In this document: one piece after another, positions 8,654-17,465 of the stretch
Position numbering within the stretch: position 1 is the first letter of the stretch
Layout of the letters: each line of letters opens with the position of its first letter
Assembly (NCBI RefSeq): GCF_004118155.1
Contig: NZ_SAIQ01000004.1
Span: forward strand, 186,001 to 250,000
Length of the DNA: 64,000 nt
Reading direction: 5' to 3'
Origin: Edaphocola flava
GTDB taxonomy: Bacteria; Bacteroidota; Bacteroidia; Chitinophagales; Chitinophagaceae
Notes under the pieces: model-generated
The model's database searches: none
Told to the model about the DNA's origin: nothing
The model's input: the letters and a program-made list of their open reading frames with translations, nothing else
Position numbers and translations under genes: made by a program

Positions 8654-8661
8654 TATTTTTG
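8654..8661 (+). promoter_or_regulatory. Promoter -7 element of porU
   Basis: TATTTTTG fits TAnnTTTG, with TTG at 8627-8629 as a possible -33 element. It lies 70 bp upstream of the porU ATG. Confidence 0.5.
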
Positions 8662-8731
8662 AAGATTATCATTTATTGTAAAATTTTATCTCTGTAACAT
8701 TCGTTATAGCAGTATATATAAACGCGAGATC

Positions 8732-11700
8732 ATGAAAATACCTCAACTTTTGGTTGCCGTATCCCTGATTTGTTCAAGCGCTGCAATGGCCGGAGTAAAG
8801 CGTACGATTCCGGTACAACAGTTCAAATCTTACGAGATTAACGATCAGGGTATATACGTTAACCGTTTTCCCTTAAATAATGCGTATGACACCCCGGTTA
8901 TTGAAATCAAGAATATCCAGGCCGTAGCATTGCAGATGGATGTGCCTTCTGGCATAGAGATTGCCAATGGCAAGCCGGTTCCGCGTATCTTTTTTGGTAA
9001 AGAGCGTAAACAGGCCATGGCCACCATCAATATGCCCATGTTTTACCGCGAAAACCAGGTGATTTATAAAATTACAGGTTTTGATGTGGTAATTGATGAA
9101 GAGACCGCTCCGCAGGTACTGGGCAGGACCTATGCCGGACACTCTGTACTGGCTACTGGTAACTGGTATAAGATTGCGGCGAGTCAAAGAGGCGTGTTTA
9201 AGATTGATTATGCTTTCCTGCAAAGCCTGGGCATCAATCCGGCTACAGTTAATCCCAATAATATCCGCTTGTATGGCAATGGTGGTACCGTTATTCCGGA
9301 AGCCGTAACAGATGGCGCTCCGGACGATCTGGTAGAAAATGCAATTGAAGTACACAGCAGTGGCAGCACCTTCGGCCCGAACGATTATGTATTGTTCTAT
9401 GCCAATGGACCGCAGTCATGGCAATTCAGTGTTGTCGATCAGCAATTTGTACATACACAGAACTACTATGAAAATAAGAGCTACTATTTCCTGAACGTAG
9501 ACCTGGGACCAGGCAAACGCATTCAGGCACTGGGTGCACCAGGTGCACCGGTAGTGGAGACCTTCAATACTTTTAATGATTACCGTGTTTATGAAAAAGA
9601 CTCTGTAAACATTGCCCAGATGGGTAAAGAATGGTACAGCAACATGATGAACAGTAATAATTCATCCAGTCTGAACCAGTATGTATCTATAAACCTGGGT
9701 TCTGTATCCGATACAGTACGCTATACTTTCCGTGCTGCGGGCAAGGTCGATGTGGGTTCAGGAATGGTATCTCTGTTCAACGGCAGTACTGCGCTGACCT
9801 CTATTAATTTTCTTCCTTCTGGCTCTGCCAGCGTGGCATTCTCTACTGATAGCCGTAGCGGTGTATTCACCACCAATCAGCCCAGCCTGAATTTCAGGGT
9901 TAATTTCTCCTCTTCTCAGTCTAACAGGGCGTACCTGGATTATATCCGGGTAAATTACAAAAGACCTTTGTCGCTGCAGAACGGGCAAATGAATTTCCGC
10001 GCTATAGCACAACGCTATATCAGTGATGCTGTTGCCTATAACCTGGGTAATATGAACAGTGCATCAAGGGTATGGGATGTGAGTGATATGCTGGCCCCTA
10101 AAACAGTAAGTGGTAGTCTTTCCGGGAGTACCTTCTCTTTTTCGGATAATGGTGGTGCGCTGAAAGAGTATATCGCTTTTGATGGCAGCACTTACCTCGC
10201 TCCGGAGAAAATAGGCACGGTAGAAAACCAGGATCTGCATGCAATGGCACAGGTCGACTACCTGATTATTACCAATAATACACTGAAGCCTGCGGCAGAA
10301 GAACTGGCGCAAATGCACCGCACCAAGTACAATACAAGGGTTGAAGTCGTTACGATTGATAAAATATACAATGAGTTCTCTTCGGGCGGACAGGATATCG
10401 CGGGCTTACGCAACTTTATCCGCATGTTCTACGACAGAGGTACGGGTTCTGATCTGATCAAAAACGTACTGCTATTCGGTATGGCCTCTTTTGATTATAA
10501 AGACCGGATCAGTAACAATACCAATCTGGTCCCAACCTACCAGACCCTGAACAGTCAGAACAAAACCCTTGCCTTTGCAACAGACGAATATTATACTTTA
10601 CTGGATGATGGTGAAGATGTAAACAGCAATGGTAACCAGGGTGATTATATTGACATAGGGCTGGGCCGTATTCCGGCAGCTACTCTGGCAGAAGCACAGG
10701 CTGTGGTGCAAAAGATCAAAAGATATACCAGCTCACAGGCTTTTGGTGAGTGGAAAAATAACCTCACCCTGGTGACCGATGATTATGAGCCGGGTTTCTA
10801 TTTCCTGACCAGCTCAGAATCGATCAGCGATGCTATTGCCGGGGCAGATTTTGGCATGAACCAGAGCAAACTGTATACAGATGCTGCTCCGCGTATAGCC
10901 ACACCAAGCGGTACCAAATTTCCGACCGTTACCAGAGATATTAATAATCAGATCATTAACGGTACTTTCCTCATGAACTATATCGGCCATGGCAGCCCGC
11001 AACGCTGGGCCCTGGAAGAGATCCTGTACAAAGGAGATATAGAGCAGTGGAACAATGATTCAAAGTTACCAATTATGGTGACCGGTACCTGTGACTATGG
11101 CCGCTTCGATAATCCCGAAGAGCCGTCTTCCGGTGCTTACCTGATTACGAAAAGCAATGGTGGGGCTATTGCCGCCATTACCACCACACAAGAAGTATAT
11201 GAGGGTCAGAACAATCGTATGAATATCGGTTACCTGTCCGCTCAGTTCGAGAAAGATGCCAATGGTCGTTACCTTACCTTCGGAGAGGCATTCCGTGAGG
11301 GTAAAAACCGTGCAGGAGCCTCTGTGCAGGACAACTCCCGGAAATTCGCTTTACTGGGCGATCCGGCGATCAAACCGGCCCTTCCGGAAAATGTGGTACA
11401 GACAGACAGCATACTGGTCAAAACCAATACAGGTACTTTTGTACCTGCCGATAGCTTAAATGCATTGGGCAAGTATAAAATCTATGGTAATATCGCAGAT
11501 GCAAACGGGAATGTAAAAACCGGCTTCAACGGCCAGGTTTTTATTACGGTTTTTGATAAAATGAAAATCGTAACCGCCACCAATCCGGCATTACTGGCTT
11601 CTGCACAGCAGAAAACATACAAGTCGCAGAACAATATCCTGTTTAAAGGAAGTGCTCAGGTGGTGAATGGCGTATTCACAATTGATGCGATCATCCCGAA

Positions 11701-12478
11701 AGATATCAACTACGATTTCGGCAAGTGTAAGATCAGTTACTATGCTTATAGTACGGACGAAGATGCTGCCGGAACAGATACCAGTTTTGTGCTGGGAGGC
11801 TTCAGCGCTTTTGCTGATGCTGATAACCAGGGACCTGTGGTAAGGCCATATATCGATAATAATAAATTCAGAGACGGAGATATCGTAAGTGCCAATCCGC
11901 TGCTGTACGTTGAGCTGGAAGATGATAACGGGATTAATGTATCCGGTTCTTCAGTAGGGCACGACCTGATAGCAGTACTGGATGGCGATTATGAATCACC
12001 GTTTATCCTGAATGCCTTATACACACCAGAATTGAATGATTATACCCGTGGTAAAGTGTATTTCCAGCTGAATAAAATACCCGTAGGTAAACACACCATT
12101 ACGGTTAGAGCATGGGATGTATATAATAATTCTGGAGAAGGTACGGTTAATTTCGAAGTCAGAGGTTCAGATACAGTAGCATTTGACGTGTACAATTATC
12201 CTAATCCGTTCAGTGATCAGACCAATATAGTGATCCAGCACAACCAGCCTAATACGGATATGGAGCTGAGTCTGCGCATCTTCAACAGTGCCGGCATGGA
12301 AATCTATACCAAAACACAGCAGATACGGCCTACAGGAAGTTTTACTACCTGGCAGTGGGATGGCAGTACTTCAGCAGGCAGTAAACTGGCCAATGGAATC
12401 TATTTCTACCAGGTGCATATGAAGACAGCCAAAGGTGCTGAATCGGCCCACCAGAAGCTGATCCTGACCAGGCAATAA
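8732..12478 (+). CDS. porU: T9SS sortase-like C-terminal signal peptidase PorU
   Basis: 1248 residues with a signal peptide (to SSAAMA). The central peptidase C25 (gingipain-like) domain covers roughly residues 510-920 and shows the catalytic His753 in YIGHGSPQRW and Cys787 in TGTCDYGRFDNPEEPSSG. The last 90 residues (YNYPNPFSDQTNI to QKLILTRQ) form a type A T9SS C-terminal domain. PorU sits at the cell surface in the PorUVQZ attachment complex, removes the sorting domain from T9SS cargo and links the cargo to anionic lipopolysaccharide by transpeptidation. It is followed by porV, its partner, which supports the call. Confidence 0.95.
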   Translation: MKIPQLLVAVSLICSSAAMAGVKRTIPVQQFKSYEINDQGIYVNRFPLNNAYDTPVIEIKNIQAVALQMDVPSGIEIANGKPVPRIFFGKERKQAMATINMPMFYRENQVIYKITGFDVVIDEETAPQVLGRTYAGHSVLATGNWYKIAASQRGVFKIDYAFLQSLGINPATVNPNNIRLYGNGGTVIPEAVTDGAPDDLVENAIEVHSSGSTFGPNDYVLFYANGPQSWQFSVVDQQFVHTQNYYENKSYYFLNVDLGPGKRIQALGAPGAPVVETFNTFNDYRVYEKDSVNIAQMGKEWYSNMMNSNNSSSLNQYVSINLGSVSDTVRYTFRAAGKVDVGSGMVSLFNGSTALTSINFLPSGSASVAFSTDSRSGVFTTNQPSLNFRVNFSSSQSNRAYLDYIRVNYKRPLSLQNGQMNFRAIAQRYISDAVAYNLGNMNSASRVWDVSDMLAPKTVSGSLSGSTFSFSDNGGALKEYIAFDGSTYLAPEKIGTVENQDLHAMAQVDYLIITNNTLKPAAEELAQMHRTKYNTRVEVVTIDKIYNEFSSGGQDIAGLRNFIRMFYDRGTGSDLIKNVLLFGMASFDYKDRISNNTNLVPTYQTLNSQNKTLAFATDEYYTLLDDGEDVNSNGNQGDYIDIGLGRIPAATLAEAQAVVQKIKRYTSSQAFGEWKNNLTLVTDDYEPGFYFLTSSESISDAIAGADFGMNQSKLYTDAAPRIATPSGTKFPTVTRDINNQIINGTFLMNYIGHGSPQRWALEEILYKGDIEQWNNDSKLPIMVTGTCDYGRFDNPEEPSSGAYLITKSNGGAIAAITTTQEVYEGQNNRMNIGYLSAQFEKDANGRYLTFGEAFREGKNRAGASVQDNSRKFALLGDPAIKPALPENVVQTDSILVKTNTGTFVPADSLNALGKYKIYGNIADANGNVKTGFNGQVFITVFDKMKIVTATNPALLASAQQKTYKSQNNILFKGSAQVVNGVFTIDAIIPKDINYDFGKCKISYYAYSTDEDAAGTDTSFVLGGFSAFADADNQGPVVRPYIDNNKFRDGDIVSANPLLYVELEDDNGINVSGSSVGHDLIAVLDGDYESPFILNALYTPELNDYTRGKVYFQLNKIPVGKHTITVRAWDVYNNSGEGTVNFEVRGSDTVAFDVYNYPNPFSDQTNIVIQHNQPNTDMELSLRIFNSAGMEIYTKTQQIRPTGSFTTWQWDGSTSAGSKLANGIYFYQVHMKTAKGAESAHQKLILTRQ

Positions 12479-12501
12479 ATATTGTGAGAAATAATTGAAA
12501 G

Positions 12502-12534
12502 ATTCGCTGCTTAATAATACTTTAAGCAGCGAAT
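12502..12534. terminator. Perfect hairpin between porU and porV
   Basis: Two 13-bp arms (ATTCGCTGCTTAA and its exact complement) around a 7-nt centre, 24 bp after the porU stop. There is no T-run after it, so it may terminate weakly, stabilise the porU 3' end or bind a regulator. Confidence 0.5.
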
Positions 12535-12582
12535 TCTGCGTTTAAGGGTATATACAGATTGAGAAAATAAACGCAAATGTTC

Positions 12583-12590
12583 TATATTTG
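12583..12590 (+). promoter_or_regulatory. Promoter -7 element of porV
   Basis: TATATTTG matches TAnnTTTG exactly, with TTG at 12559-12561 spaced 21 bp upstream. It lies 31 bp before the porV ATG, so porV has its own promoter. Confidence 0.65.
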
Positions 12591-12621
12591 CGCGGATACT
12601 TAAAAATAAAAAGATAAATAA

Positions 12622-13803
12622 ATGACAAAAAAGCTGATTCTTTCAGGCGTTGCATTATTAAGTGCAGCTTGTATCAACAATGCGCAGGCACAGCAATATA
12701 GTGAAGTAGGTCCTATTTCCTATGCCGTACCTTTCCTGACCATCGCTCCTGATGCTCGTTCAGGTGCCATGGGTGATGTAGGTGTAGCGCTGTCTCCGGA
12801 TGCCAACTCTCAACATTATAATGTTAGTAAAATCGCTATGAGCGAAGATAATGGCGGTATTGGCCTTACTTACTCTCCGTGGTTGAAAGATATCGTTCCT
12901 GATGTAGCCCTCATTTATGCTTCCGGTTTTTATAAATTCGGGGAGAAAAAAGACCAGGCTATCAGCGGATCTTTACGTTATTTCAACCTGGGTGAGATCA
13001 ACTACAGAGACCCTAACAATATCGATATGGGTATTGGTAAACCATACGAGCTGGCTTTCGACTTAGGTTACTCCAGAAAACTGTCTGAAAACCTGTCTGT
13101 AGGGGCAAGTCTGCGTTATATCAATTCCAATATTGCACCGGGTAGTAATGCCAATGGCGGTGGTTATGCTCCTGCCAGCACTTTTGCGGCAGATTTAGGT
13201 ATGTTTTACACCAAAACCACAATGATTACCGAAGAGACCGGCGGAACGTTCAATTTCGGTGCCGTACTGCGCAATGTAGGTGGTCGTGTAACCTATACAC
13301 AGGCGGTAAGAGACTATTTGCCGGCACAACTGGCAATAGGTGCTGCTTATACCTACAAGATTGATAAATACAATAAGATCACTGCTTCTGTAGACCTGAC
13401 TAAATTACTGGTTCCGGCTGCAAAAAGAGTAATCGACAATAACGGTGATACTTCTTATGTAGCTCCGAGAGATGAATACAGTGTAGTTTCCGGTATCCTG
13501 AACTCTTTCCAGAGAGCTCCGGGTATGTATGGTACAACTGTAGGTATCGGTGGTGAATACTGGTATCAGGATCAGTTCGCTTTAAGAGCTGGTTACTTCT
13601 ACGAAGCACCTAAACTGGGTAACAGACAATTCTTTGCACTGGGCCTCGGCGTTCGTTACAGCATGTTCGGTATCGATGTATCATACCTGGTTCCATCAGG
13701 AAGCGGTATTGCACGTAACCCGTTAAGCAATACATTAAGATTTACTTTGTTGTTCAATTTCAACGACAAGTTCATGAAAGATAAAGAAAGTTCAGAATCT
13801 TAA
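12622..13803 (+). CDS. porV: T9SS outer-membrane channel/shuttle protein PorV
   Basis: 393 residues with a signal peptide (to NAQA) and then the characteristic PVPFLTIAPDARSGAMGDVGVA-like opening (here AVPFLTIAPDARSGAMGDVGVA, residues about 37-58) of PorV/LptO in the FadL-like barrel superfamily. PorV receives T9SS cargo from the SprA translocon and delivers it to PorU for cleavage and anchoring. The 14-strand barrel ends in LRFTLLFNFNDKF. It is directly downstream of porU with a separate promoter, and its 3' end has a strong terminator. Confidence 0.95.
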   Translation: MTKKLILSGVALLSAACINNAQAQQYSEVGPISYAVPFLTIAPDARSGAMGDVGVALSPDANSQHYNVSKIAMSEDNGGIGLTYSPWLKDIVPDVALIYASGFYKFGEKKDQAISGSLRYFNLGEINYRDPNNIDMGIGKPYELAFDLGYSRKLSENLSVGASLRYINSNIAPGSNANGGGYAPASTFAADLGMFYTKTTMITEETGGTFNFGAVLRNVGGRVTYTQAVRDYLPAQLAIGAAYTYKIDKYNKITASVDLTKLLVPAAKRVIDNNGDTSYVAPRDEYSVVSGILNSFQRAPGMYGTTVGIGGEYWYQDQFALRAGYFYEAPKLGNRQFFALGLGVRYSMFGIDVSYLVPSGSGIARNPLSNTLRFTLLFNFNDKFMKDKESSES

Positions 13804-13821
13804 TAGATCTGGATGATCCTG

Positions 13822-13850
13822 AAAGCCGGCGCAAATTGCGCCGGCTTTCT
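13822..13850 (+). terminator. Terminator after porV
   Basis: A very stable stem (AAAGCCGGCGCA / TGCGCCGGCTTT) 18 bp past the porV stop, followed by TCTCTATTGT. Confidence 0.75.
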
Positions 13851-13960
13851 CTATTGTATTAGATTATGTTCGCCAAAAGGCTTAAGTTTGCGGCAATGTA
13901 AACGGCCCCTGATCGGGCACCCGGAAACGGATTATATACCTCAAAATACCAGATTATTTT

Positions 13961-14440
13961 ATGAAATTCAGAATTGGAAACGGAGTGGATTTTCACAGAT
14001 TAGAGGATGGCTTACCTTTCACCCTTGGTGGCATTCAGATCGAGCATACCAAAGGCCCTGTAGGGCATTCCGATGCCGATGTACTGTTGCATGCCATCTG
14101 TGATGCAATGCTGGGCGCCCTGAACCTGGGCGATATCGGTAAACATTTTCCGGATACAGATATGTCGTATAAAGGTATAGACAGCAAGATATTATTACAA
14201 CGTAGCCATGATCTGATCAAGGAGAAAGGCTATAGTGTAGTGAACATTGATGCTACTGTATGCCTGGAAAAGCCAAAGATTGCACCACATCTGGATAAGA
14301 TGAAAGCAGCCATTTCCGGCGCTACCGGTATCGATGTGGCTGATATTTCCATTAAAGCAACTACCACCGAAAAATTGGGCTTTGTAGGCCGTGAAGAAGG
14401 TGTGGTAGCCTATGCAAATATTTTATTATCAAGTAATTAA
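13961..14440 (+). CDS. ispF: 2-C-methyl-D-erythritol 2,4-cyclodiphosphate synthase
   Basis: 159 residues, the normal length. The metal-binding GVDFHRL (residues 7-13) and GHSDADVLLHAICDALLG-like segment (GHSDADVLLHAICDAMLG) are present, as is the ATTTEKLGFVGREEG end. It cyclises CDP-methylerythritol 2-phosphate in the non-mevalonate isoprenoid pathway, in the cytoplasm as a trimer. The thiL gene starts 16 bp after its stop, so the two are probably cotranscribed. Confidence 0.96.
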   Translation: MKFRIGNGVDFHRLEDGLPFTLGGIQIEHTKGPVGHSDADVLLHAICDAMLGALNLGDIGKHFPDTDMSYKGIDSKILLQRSHDLIKEKGYSVVNIDATVCLEKPKIAPHLDKMKAAISGATGIDVADISIKATTTEKLGFVGREEGVVAYANILLSSN

Positions 14441-14456
14441 AGAAAAGAGTAGGGAT

Positions 14457-15488
14457 ATGAACGAAGAGCGTACCGAAATAGGATCCTTGGGCGAATTTGG
14501 CCTCATTGAGCACCTGACACGCAATAATGAAACCCGCCAGGCCAGTACTATACTGAGCGTGGGCGATGATGCTGCGGTAATAGATCAGTTTGGTAAACAA
14601 ACCCTCATTTCTACCGAACTGCTGGTAGAAGGTGTACACTTTGACCTGATGTACACCCCATTAAAACACCTGGGCTACAAATCTGTAGTAGCAGCCATTT
14701 CCGATATCTGCGGCATGAATGCTACACCTACACATATAACCGTAAGCATTGCTATATCCAACCGCTTTTCTATAGAGGCCTTGGATGATTTATATAATGG
14801 CATTTACGCCGCTTGTGAGGTATATAATATAGACCTGATCGGTGGCGATACTACCAGTGCAGGCAAAGGGCTGATAATCAGTGTAACTGCAGTTGGTGAA
14901 GTAACACCGGACAAGTTTATTACCCGTTCGGGCGCACAGAAGGGAGACCTTATCTGTGTAACCGGTGATCTGGGTGCTGCTTACCTGGGATTGCAACTGC
15001 TGGAGCGCGAAAAGAAAATATTTCTGGAGCACCCTGGTGTGCAACCCGATCTGGAGAACCGTAAGTATGTAATCGGCAGAACGCTGAGACCAGAGGCAAG
15101 GGTAGATATTGTTGAGTGGCTGGCCACACAGGAGATTACTCCAACGGCAATGATGGATATTACAGACGGGCTCAGCTCTGAATTGTTCCACATCTGCAAA
15201 CAAAGTAATGTCGGTTGCGTGATATATGAAGATAAGATCCCGTTTCATGATGAGATGAGAGAAGTAGCTTATAAGTTTGAAATAGATCCGACTGCCTGTG
15301 CACTGAGTGGTGGCGACGATTATGAGTTACTCTTTACGGTAAACCAGGAAGCGTATGAAAAAATCCGCTTTACGGAAAAGATCAGCGTAGTGGGCTATAT
15401 TACCGAAGCTGCTGAAGGGAAGAAAATGATTACCCGTAAAGGAAATACCCATGACCTGGTAGCACAGGGCTGGCAGCAGGATAAATAA
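14457..15488 (+). CDS. thiL: Thiamine-monophosphate kinase
   Basis: 343 residues from the ATG at 14457, preceded by a GAGTAGGG purine stretch; an upstream in-frame ATG at 14412 would overlap ispF and adds no conserved sequence. The protein has LGEFGLIEHL, VGDDAAVI, DLIGGDTTS and DITDGLSSEL motifs of ThiL (AIRS-like fold). It phosphorylates thiamine monophosphate to thiamine diphosphate with ATP. It follows ispF; both feed cofactor metabolism. No TPP riboswitch is visible here. Confidence 0.94.
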   Translation: MNEERTEIGSLGEFGLIEHLTRNNETRQASTILSVGDDAAVIDQFGKQTLISTELLVEGVHFDLMYTPLKHLGYKSVVAAISDICGMNATPTHITVSIAISNRFSIEALDDLYNGIYAACEVYNIDLIGGDTTSAGKGLIISVTAVGEVTPDKFITRSGAQKGDLICVTGDLGAAYLGLQLLEREKKIFLEHPGVQPDLENRKYVIGRTLRPEARVDIVEWLATQEITPTAMMDITDGLSSELFHICKQSNVGCVIYEDKIPFHDEMREVAYKFEIDPTACALSGGDDYELLFTVNQEAYEKIRFTEKISVVGYITEAAEGKKMITRKGNTHDLVAQGWQQDK

Positions 15489-15551
15489 TTCTGCGGCGGC
15501 ATTAAACCTTGGCGGCAAATGAGCATCTATGTATTATAAAACGCAAGAAAG

Positions 15552-15965
15552 ATGAAAAAAATCCTCATACTGACCGGAATAGTTTGTACCCTGATTACTG
15601 GTACCCTGATTGCACAGAATACGCAGCAAAAGCAACGTACTACAAGAGCACAGGCACAGCAGAACAGTGCTGCCCGTACACAGCAAATGACAGATCGCAT
15701 GTCCAGTGAGCTGCAGTTGAGCGCCGATCAGAAACAAAAGGTATACCAGATTATGCTGGAAAGCCAGAAACAACAGATGCGTACCAAAGAACAGACTGCA
15801 AAGTTTAATACACAGCTGGATGCGGTACTGACATCAGAGCAAAAGGCTACAATGCAAAGATTAAAAGCGCAGAAAGTACAGCCGGACCGTATGTCACAAC
15901 TGAGACAAGGCAACCTGCAGGCCGCTCCGCCACTGCGTGCTGAGAAGGCTGGAATAGCTAAATAA
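15552..15965 (+). CDS. Spy/CpxP-like periplasmic LTxxQ protein
   Basis: 137 residues with a signal peptide (MKKILILTGIVCTLITGTL to IAQ) and a very Gln-rich helical body. Two LTxxQ-like motifs are visible: LSADQKQKVYQIM and LTSEQKATMQRL, about 45 residues apart, as in Spy/CpxP-family periplasmic proteins. The family acts as ATP-independent chaperones or stress-signal modulators; a chaperone role here is inference. It stands alone with a terminator at its 3' end. Confidence 0.7.
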   Translation: MKKILILTGIVCTLITGTLIAQNTQQKQRTTRAQAQQNSAARTQQMTDRMSSELQLSADQKQKVYQIMLESQKQQMRTKEQTAKFNTQLDAVLTSEQKATMQRLKAQKVQPDRMSQLRQGNLQAAPPLRAEKAGIAK

Positions 15966-15990
15966 GAGCTTGATATATTAATAAATTGTA

Positions 15991-16027
15991 AAAAGGCGTA
16001 AATCTACAGGGTTTACGCCTTTTTTGT
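15991..16027 (+). terminator. Terminator after the Spy-like gene
   Basis: AAAAGGCGTAAA / TTTACGCCTTTTTT stem with a 9-nt loop and a T-run. It is a textbook Rho-independent terminator. Confidence 0.9.
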
Positions 16028-16084
16028 CAAACGCTTTTTAGCTTTTATACGTCTTTTAAGGTAGAATGTAATAAATTGTGAGCT

Positions 16085-16465
16085 ATGCGTAGAATGGTAC
16101 TCCTGCTAATAACGGTACTTTGTGCAGGAACAGAAATGTTTGCACAGGAACAAAAAGAAATAAACAAACAAACAGAAATAGTAACCCAGAGAAATATACT
16201 GATCCCTAATGCTTTTACGCCTAATGGAGACGGTAAGAATGATGTATTCAAACTGATCAATGTAAAAGGTGCACAAGTAATTGAGTTTAAGATATTTAAT
16301 CGTTGGGGAACGGTTATGTTCAATACCGTTGATCCGGAAGAAGGCTGGGACGGACGCTACCGTAACCAGGAGCAACCCGTAGGTGTGTATGGCTATGGTA
16401 TCCGTATTAAATACAGTGACGGAGTTATCGAAACCTACAGAGGTACCATTACCCTGATCCGGTAA
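16085..16465 (+). CDS. Near passenger-less T9SS type B sorting-domain protein
   Basis: 126 residues: a signal peptide (about 1-21, ending at MFAQ), roughly 16 polar residues, and then a complete gliding-motility-associated C-terminal (CHU_C, type B) domain from ILIPNAFTPNGDGKND through FKIFNRWGTVMF and GWDGRYRNQEQPVGVYGYGI to TITLIR. Type B domains normally sit at the end of large surface proteins and route them through T9SS. Here there is essentially no cargo. It could be a decoy, a small surface subunit, or the remnant of a larger gene, though a signal peptide directly attached argues against simple truncation. Flanked by a terminator upstream and a GNAT gene downstream. Confidence 0.8.
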   Translation: MRRMVLLLITVLCAGTEMFAQEQKEINKQTEIVTQRNILIPNAFTPNGDGKNDVFKLINVKGAQVIEFKIFNRWGTVMFNTVDPEEGWDGRYRNQEQPVGVYGYGIRIKYSDGVIETYRGTITLIR

Positions 16466-16492
16466 CCGTGCAGCAGCACTGGCTACTTTTAG

Positions 16493-16500
16493 TATCTTTG
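16493..16500 (+). promoter_or_regulatory. Promoter -7 element placed almost on the GNAT start codon
   Basis: TATCTTTG matches TAnnTTTG and ends 4 bp before the ATG at 16505. Transcription would begin at or within a few bases of the start codon, giving a leaderless or nearly leaderless mRNA. Confidence 0.5.
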
Positions 16501-16504
16501 ATGC

Positions 16505-16957
16505 ATGCACGACTTTAACATAAGAAAGTATACACCGGAAGATAAAGCAGGTATTATGCATATGATCCGGTTAAATATACCAGCGTATTTTGCCCCGGAA
16601 GAGGTAGCAGATCTGGATCATTACCTTGATCATGAAATAGAACAGTATTTTGTTGCACTGAACGAAGCAGATACCCTTATCGGTTGCGGGGGCATCAATT
16701 ATTTTCCGGAAGAGCAACAGGCCCGTATCAGCTGGGATATTATTCATCCCGAATGGCAGGGCAAGGGCGTAGGTTCCCGTTTACTGCAGCATCGCCTGGA
16801 TGTATTAAGACCTGATGAACAGGTAAATACAATTATGGTCAGAACCTCGCAGCTGGTTTATCCCTTTTATGAAAAGAACGGATTCAGGCTGTCGGAAATA
16901 GTAAAAGACTACTGGGCTCCCGGATTTGATCTGTACACGATGTTGTACCAATATTAA
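16505..16957 (+). CDS. GNAT-family N-acetyltransferase
   Basis: 150 residues with the acetyl-CoA-binding motif A (WDIIHPEWQGKGVGSRLLQH, Q-G-x-G-x-G/S) at about residues 78-97, following the acidic beta strand IGCGGINYF. It should transfer an acetyl group from acetyl-CoA to an amine; the acceptor is unknown. The ATG at 16501 four bases earlier is out of frame and closes after five codons, so 16505 is the start. A small zinc-ribbon gene follows after 18 bp. Confidence 0.85.
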   Translation: MHDFNIRKYTPEDKAGIMHMIRLNIPAYFAPEEVADLDHYLDHEIEQYFVALNEADTLIGCGGINYFPEEQQARISWDIIHPEWQGKGVGSRLLQHRLDVLRPDEQVNTIMVRTSQLVYPFYEKNGFRLSEIVKDYWAPGFDLYTMLYQY

Positions 16958-16975
16958 TGTCTGAATATCTATATT

Positions 16976-17263
16976 ATGGCTACGATAATCTGGAAAACAT
17001 GTGAGATGGGGCATCGCTTTCAGAAAAGCAGCGACTGCCCGGTATGTCCTAAATGTGCCGAACTATCCCGGCCGGAAGAGGGGCTTTTATCCCGCTTGTC
17101 GGCCCCGGCAAGGAGAGCATTGGAAAGCCATAATATACATAACGCCAGCGCCTTGTCGGCTTATTGTCTTAAAGAAGTGCTGTCTTGGCATGGCATTGGC
17201 AAAGCCAGTATCCCGATCTTTATAGGTGCGCTGGAACAAGAGGGATTGCACTTTAAAGAATAA
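16976..17263 (+). CDS. Small protein with zinc ribbon and RNA polymerase alpha-CTD-like helices
   Basis: 95 residues. The first 30 have the pattern CEMGH-x7-CPVCPKC, a likely zinc ribbon. The rest (LSAPARRALESHNIHNASALSAYCLKEVLSWHGIGKASIPIF) resembles the helix-hairpin-helix fold of the RNA polymerase alpha C-terminal domain: LSxPARRAL, then a HGIGKAS hairpin. Proteins of this kind may bind nucleic acid, but no function is established that I know of. It follows the GNAT gene closely and ends before a strong terminator, so the two are likely cotranscribed. Confidence 0.65.
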   Translation: MATIIWKTCEMGHRFQKSSDCPVCPKCAELSRPEEGLLSRLSAPARRALESHNIHNASALSAYCLKEVLSWHGIGKASIPIFIGALEQEGLHFKE

Positions 17264-17321
17264 TTACAGATTTACATTATATACACAAGTTTAGTTAATT
17301 GGTAATTAGTGGTTTGTGTTA

Positions 17322-17362
17322 AATAACGGCTATGCGGTTGCATAGCCGTTATTGTTTTTTTT
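17322..17362 (+). terminator. Terminator after the zinc-ribbon gene
   Basis: A perfect AATAACGGCTATGC / GCATAGCCGTTATT stem with a 4-nt loop, followed by a G and eight Ts. Confidence 0.9.
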
Positions 17363-17416
17363 AGCACTACTGTACAAAATGCAGTGATGTTTTTACAATT
17401 AAAGATAGAAAGTAGA

Positions 17417-17424
17417 TAATTTTG
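17417..17424 (+). promoter_or_regulatory. Promoter -7 element of the NADAR gene
   Basis: TAATTTTG matches TAnnTTTG; it lies 41 bp before the ATG in the gap after a strong terminator. Confidence 0.5.
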
Positions 17425-17465
17425 CTTCAATTAATAAACGAGTATTTAAATAAGAGAATTATAAG

